Below are positions 4,932-8,905 of a stretch of DNA of 8,905 nucleotides, in pieces; position 1 is the stretch's first letter, and each line of letters begins with the position of its first letter. The notes beneath the pieces were generated by a model that did not search any database, was not told the DNA's origin, and was given only the letters and a program-made list of their open reading frames with translations. The translations under genes were made by a program, and so were the position numbers. The stretch lies in the NCBI GenBank assembly GCA_016763255.1, contig JAESUA010000017.1, positions 1 through 8,905 of the forward strand, read 5' to 3'. The DNA comes from Magnetovibrio sp. GTDB taxonomy: Bacteria; Pseudomonadota; Alphaproteobacteria; Rhodospirillales; Magnetovibrionaceae.

Positions 4932-5999
4932 ATGTCTGACCCTAGTTGGTCATCGCAAATGCGCGCACAAAGTACCCACACTGATAGTGTGAACGCGCTC
5001 TATGCTTTTAACATCTTTTTTTTCATCATTATGACCTTAATGATGTTGAGCAGTGCCGCGAACGCCGAAGAATCTTTGTTGGGCGGACGCGCCTTTACGC
5101 TGCCCGGCACCACCATTCCCATGGGCGATGACTGGGAAACTCAAGGGATCAGACACAACACACCGCAAAGGGTCGACTTGGCGGTGGCATTGGATCAGCA
5201 GTTGTACCCCGCCCTGGGCCCAATGATCGAAAAATTCGCCAAAGCCCGCGGCGTTAAAATTGCGGTGCAAGACGGCACGTGCGGGATCTCATCTGGGCTA
5301 CTGTCCGAAAAGGCCGTGGATATAGGTGGCTTTTGCTGCCCTCCCGGCATCACCGATCGGCTACCGGGATTAAAATTTCACACCATCGGCATCGGCGCAC
5401 TGGCCTTGATCACCCATAAATCCAATTCGATCAATAATATCAAGGTCGAAGATGCCCGCAAATTGTTCGGCAACGACATCCGCGATTGGAGCGAATTGCC
5501 CATGAGCGGTTTTAAATCCGGCGAACACGAACCGGTGCGCGCGATCGCCCGTTTACACTGCAAAATCCGCCCCGGCCATTGGCGTTTGATCTTGGATACC
5601 GAACAACAATTCGGTTGGGACTTAACGGAAGTGTCGGCGATCAAAGACATGGTCAAGCAGGTTTCGCTCACCCCCGGTGCCATCGGCTATGAAACGCTTT
5701 GGCACCTTAATCGCTTAGCCAAATCAGATGGCTCTTACGTCAAAATGCTTTCGGTCAATAATGCCATGCCCGATGATGCCACCGCCCTAGCACGCAGCGC
5801 ATACCCCCTCTATCGGGTGTTTAACATCACCACCTGGGCAAAAGGTCCAGCATACAACGCCTTGAGCGATGAACTTGTAGACTATTTGATTGCCCATGCC
5901 GAAGATATCAAACCTGAATTTGCCATCATACCCGCCCGCACTTTGCGTAAGTACGGTTGGAATTTTAACGGCAATGAACTCATCGCCGGTCCGCGTTGA
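4932..5999 (+). CDS. Secreted PstS-fold binding protein with Cys/His pocket motifs
   Basis: The 355-residue protein has a 25-residue polar start, a hydrophobic helix (26-42) and an ANA cleavage site (43-45), so the mature protein begins near Glu46 in the periplasm. The body aligns by eye with PstS: a GTCGISSG loop (116-122), VDIGGFCCPP (129-138), IGIGALALI (152-160), LFGNDIRDW (178-186), RLHCKIRPGHW (207-217) and TPGAIGYE (247-254). In PstS the matching loops are GSSGG, GASDAP and RRADGSGT, which hold phosphate. Here they carry Cys117, Cys135-Cys136, and His209, Cys210 and His216. The ligand is therefore unlikely to be phosphate and may be a metal or thiophilic oxyanion; disulfides are an alternative. 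The ATG has AAGAGGGGGA six bases upstream. No transporter genes adjoin it, and the kinase follows after 20 bases, so a sensing role is likely. Confidence 0.85.
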   Translation: MSDPSWSSQMRAQSTHTDSVNALYAFNIFFFIIMTLMMLSSAANAEESLLGGRAFTLPGTTIPMGDDWETQGIRHNTPQRVDLAVALDQQLYPALGPMIEKFAKARGVKIAVQDGTCGISSGLLSEKAVDIGGFCCPPGITDRLPGLKFHTIGIGALALITHKSNSINNIKVEDARKLFGNDIRDWSELPMSGFKSGEHEPVRAIARLHCKIRPGHWRLILDTEQQFGWDLTEVSAIKDMVKQVSLTPGAIGYETLWHLNRLAKSDGSYVKMLSVNNAMPDDATALARSAYPLYRVFNITTWAKGPAYNALSDELVDYLIAHAEDIKPEFAIIPARTLRKYGWNFNGNELIAGPR

Positions 6000-6008
6000 T
6001 AGGTCCAT

Positions 6009-6014
6009 GAGGAG
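6009..6014 (+). promoter_or_regulatory. Ribosome site fixing a TTG start for the kinase
   Basis: GAGGAG lies five bases before TTG at 6020. An in-frame TGA at 6008-6010 rules out any earlier start in this frame except from 6011 on, where no other start codon occurs. The next in-frame ATG (6062) has no such site and would cut into the first membrane helix. Confidence 0.75.
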
Positions 6015-6019
6015 TTGAA

Positions 6020-8905
6020 TTGACCCAACCCATACGTCGCATCACATTATCGCTTCGCATCATGGCCGCCGCGCTCGGCATGGCCGTGGCAGTATGGTTT
6101 GCCTTAGATCAATATCAAACCCAAGCCCTTAGCGATATTTACGAAGCTGATTTTTCTGCCCGTTTGAATGATCAGGCACAGCGCGATCGCATGCGTTTCA
6201 ATGCAGCGGTCCGCCAACAATTTCAGACCACGCATTTGATTGCCGGCATGGCCCGCACACTGAGCACCTTTCAAGACCTGCGCCACGCCAATAGCAACTG
6301 GAATGTGTCTGCGATTGCCGTGCCACTGCCCCTCGATAATTCGCAAGAGTGGCTGCCCGACCGTGCCTTGATGCGCAACCAATACACGCCGGATTATATG
6401 ATGCTGTTGGACCCGGCACTGCGCATCCGCAAGCTGTTCAGCCCGTTCCAAATCGCCTTGCCTGCCAAATACACCAAACCTTCACGGTTATTGATCGAGA
6501 AGAGCATCAGCCAAACCCTTATGACGGAACAAAGCGGCGCCCCTTACTTGGTGTCATCTTCTAAAGTTCATGATGAAACGGGAATATTGCTGGGTTACGT
6601 CATGTCGATCACCCGCATCAGCTCACACTTCTTGATTTCCAGCCAAAAAACATTTTTAGGATCCGACAACATCGTGGTGTTGGCGGGTGCGACACCAAAC
6701 GAATTTGTGATCGCCAGCTCCAATGAAAATTTGATCCCCATTGGCACTCCACTTGATCAACTCTCTGTGGATTTCATGGTCACCGGCAAAGCCTTTTTCG
6801 ATTATGGCTCATCAGAGATCCGCACCAATTTCCTCAGCCTCATCCCGCGTTCACGGTTCGAAGAATTGATGCGGCCCGTCATTCAACAAGACCGCGAACA
6901 AAGAACCGTTCTCGCCATCGTTCTGACCATCATCTTGATGTTTGCCTTGGCCTACCTCATGCGGCGTATTTCTTTGCTAACCACCAAGGTCGCGCTGTTT
7001 TCCAAACGTCTGTTTGGCAGTTCTGCACAGATGGATCTGAGCACCGGCGATGAACTTGCGAGCATGGAAGCGCAGTTCAATCACCTTACGGAAGAAATCC
7101 TATCATCGCGTGCGGCATTGGAAGCCGAAAGCCACTTAAAAATGGACGCGGTTCATCGGCGCGCCAAGGCGGAATTGGAAATTCAACGTCTCAATGCCTT
7201 GATGAATGTAACCGACGCGCTCGGCGTTGGGGTTTTGCAGGTCCGCGGCGAAGCGGTTGCGGCCAAAACAGATGTGATGAAATGTTTTCTTGACGAATGC
7301 GGCGGTCCCGGCACTTTTCTCAAAGGAATACCCGGACAAGACCTTGTGGTCGAAGATATTTATGAAAAACCACGCACCTTTGAAATCATTCGCTCCCCCA
7401 CCTTAGGCCAAGATTTATGGCTGGTTGCCGACGTTACCGAACGCCGCGAACAAGACCGTACGGTCCGTGAACTGGCGCTATACCCTCAACAAAACCCCAG
7501 CCCTGTCATGCGCATTTCCCGTTCCGGCATGCTGCTCAATGCCAATCCGGCCAGCACGGAATTGCTGCTCGATTGGCAAGTCCAAGAGGGCGACATCGTA
7601 CCTGTACGCATTCAAAGCGTAATTTTGCGGACCTTGGAAGACAACGAAAACCTCAATCATGATGTCGTCATTGGTGATAAAATTTTCACCCTTGCCTTCA
7701 GCCCCTCGCCCGATGGGGAATACGTCAACGGCTTCGGTATGGATATCACCGACCTTAAAGTTGCCGAAATGGCGCTGAAAAATGCCAATGATGCGTTAGA
7801 ACACCGTGTCGACGAACGCACCCGGGAGGTAAAAAGTTCCGAACGCAGCCTCAAGGAAGCCCAGCGCATCGCCCATTTGGGCAGTTGGAGCCATAACGTG
7901 CAAAGCGGATATTCTCAATGGTCGGACGAATATTATCGGCTGCTGGGACTTGACTCAGGAACCACCGCTCCCGCTCTCGACAATTTTTACGATACCGTCC
8001 ACCCCGACGATCTTAGTTATGTGCAAAGCGTCGTCAATGATGCCATACGGTTTCTGCATGACTATACAATGGAATACCGCATTGTTCATCCGGATGGAGC
8101 AATCTGTACCATCGAAGAACTCGGTCAAATCACCCTAGACGGCAACGAAAAACTGGAGCGATTATCGGGCACCATCCATGACATCACCGAACGCAAAAAA
8201 GTTGAAATCGAATTGCGCCTTGCCAAGGAGCATGCCGAACTTGCCAGCCGTGCCAAAAGTGCCTTCCTCGCCAATATGTCACACGAACTGCGCACCCCCT
8301 TGAATGCCATTATTGGTTTCTCGGATCTGATGGCCAATCAAGTGTTGGGCCCGATTGAGAATAATCAGTACCTGTCCTACCTACACGACATCCACGACAG
8401 CGGTCAGCACTTGTTGGAAGTGATCAATGACGTTTTGGATGTTTCAAAGATCGAAGCCGGCAAGTTTTCTGTGGTCCTGGAGGATGTGGCGTTGGCCGAT
8501 CTGATCGACAAGGCCCACCGTTTCATCGCCGAGCAGGCTCAATCAGGGGGCGTGACCCTTAAAATATGTCCCTTGGAACACTTACCGGTTGTTCAAGCCG
8601 ATCCGCGCAAAAGCCTACAAATGCTGCTCAACATTTTTTCCAATGCGGTCAAGTTCACCCCTGAAGGCGGCACCATCACAGTGACTGCCACGCAAGAAAT
8701 GAAACGGGTTCGGGTCAACATCAAAGACACCGGCATCGGCATGAGCCCCCAGGAAATCACCCAGGCTTTAAAGCCGTTCGAGCAAATCGACACCCGATTG
8801 GAACGCCGCTATGAAGGTACCGGTTTGGGGCTGTATCTTGCCAAGACGTTTGCCGATCACAGTGGCGGCTCTTTAAAAGTCACATCGACCAAGGGTGTCG
8901 GCACC
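6020..8905 (+). CDS. Membrane-bound multi-PAS histidine kinase (3' end outside window)
   Basis: The frame is open for 962 codons to the window edge. A first membrane helix (about 12-29) is followed by a periplasmic domain of about 265 residues, possibly Cache-like (for example DETGILLGYVMSITRISSHF). A second helix (296-314) and a HAMP-like linker with DELASMEAQFNHLTEEI (344-360) come next. PAS-like segments follow at about 395-480, 490-590 and 616-725, with a PAC ending DITERKK, plus coiled coils between. The HisKA box is NMSHELRTPLNAIIGF with His755 as phosphorylation site. ATPase motifs are the N box NIFSNAVKF (871-879), G1 DTGIGM (903-908), KPFEQ (F box) and G2 GTGLGL (933-938). All catalytic motifs are intact. 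Whether a receiver domain follows cannot be seen. It forms an operon with the binding protein 20 bases upstream, its probable periplasmic partner, and presumably signals to a response regulator beyond the window. Confidence 0.92.
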   Translation, partial: MTQPIRRITLSLRIMAAALGMAVAVWFALDQYQTQALSDIYEADFSARLNDQAQRDRMRFNAAVRQQFQTTHLIAGMARTLSTFQDLRHANSNWNVSAIAVPLPLDNSQEWLPDRALMRNQYTPDYMMLLDPALRIRKLFSPFQIALPAKYTKPSRLLIEKSISQTLMTEQSGAPYLVSSSKVHDETGILLGYVMSITRISSHFLISSQKTFLGSDNIVVLAGATPNEFVIASSNENLIPIGTPLDQLSVDFMVTGKAFFDYGSSEIRTNFLSLIPRSRFEELMRPVIQQDREQRTVLAIVLTIILMFALAYLMRRISLLTTKVALFSKRLFGSSAQMDLSTGDELASMEAQFNHLTEEILSSRAALEAESHLKMDAVHRRAKAELEIQRLNALMNVTDALGVGVLQVRGEAVAAKTDVMKCFLDECGGPGTFLKGIPGQDLVVEDIYEKPRTFEIIRSPTLGQDLWLVADVTERREQDRTVRELALYPQQNPSPVMRISRSGMLLNANPASTELLLDWQVQEGDIVPVRIQSVILRTLEDNENLNHDVVIGDKIFTLAFSPSPDGEYVNGFGMDITDLKVAEMALKNANDALEHRVDERTREVKSSERSLKEAQRIAHLGSWSHNVQSGYSQWSDEYYRLLGLDSGTTAPALDNFYDTVHPDDLSYVQSVVNDAIRFLHDYTMEYRIVHPDGAICTIEELGQITLDGNEKLERLSGTIHDITERKKVEIELRLAKEHAELASRAKSAFLANMSHELRTPLNAIIGFSDLMANQVLGPIENNQYLSYLHDIHDSGQHLLEVINDVLDVSKIEAGKFSVVLEDVALADLIDKAHRFIAEQAQSGGVTLKICPLEHLPVVQADPRKSLQMLLNIFSNAVKFTPEGGTITVTATQEMKRVRVNIKDTGIGMSPQEITQALKPFEQIDTRLERRYEGTGLGLYLAKTFADHSGGSLKVTSTKGVGT

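Noticed and set aside
4932..5999. Calling the binding protein a phosphate-uptake PstS
   Set aside because: The phosphate-contacting residues are replaced and no pstCAB or phoU genes are next to it.
1..8905. CRISPR arrays, tRNA or rRNA genes, insertion sequences
   Set aside because: No regularly spaced repeats, no tRNA-like cloverleaf and no transposase or terminal inverted repeats were seen on reading.

Overview
The protein repertoire suggests a Gram-negative alphaproteobacterium, probably of the Rhodospirillales type. The evidence is a type-2 ArgC, a PAS-rich sensor kinase, an ArsR plus DUF318-permease cassette, mixed GC content and TTG starts. This placement is an inference from protein character and not from any marker gene.

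Positions 1-2700 are a worn accessory zone. It holds a chimeric remnant in which the start of an amino-acid ABC ATPase is joined in frame to pieces of its periplasmic binding protein (156-572, +). It also holds a possible Xre-type helix-turn-helix remnant (613-690, -), an intact single-domain rhodanese (711-1091, -) and a histidine-kinase C-terminus that has lost the middle of its ATPase domain (1247-1435, -). Next comes a metal or arsenic themed cassette on the + strand: a CxxC-less HMA-like small protein, an ArsR regulator with a C-terminal Cys95/Cys96/Cys100 cluster, an operator-like palindrome, and a shortened ArsP/DUF318 permease. Several of these genes appear to have lost internal segments while staying in frame.

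Positions 2702-4548 carry a housekeeping pair on the - strand. argC (N-acetyl-gamma-glutamyl-phosphate reductase) is followed by a zinc-ribbon SAM-dependent methyltransferase whose start overlaps the argC stop (TGATG). An AT-rich, roughly 380-base divergent intergenic region follows, with palindromes and a candidate sigma70 promoter.

Positions 4932-8905 are the most interesting part. A secreted PstS-fold binding protein sits 20 bases upstream of a large transmembrane multi-PAS histidine kinase that runs off the window. All three loops that bind phosphate in PstS carry cysteine or histidine motifs here, and no permease or ATPase gene accompanies it. I read the pair as a dedicated periplasmic receptor plus sensor kinase for a thiophilic or metal-like ligand, similar in architecture to AioX-AioS arsenite sensing. 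The ligand is inferred, not shown.
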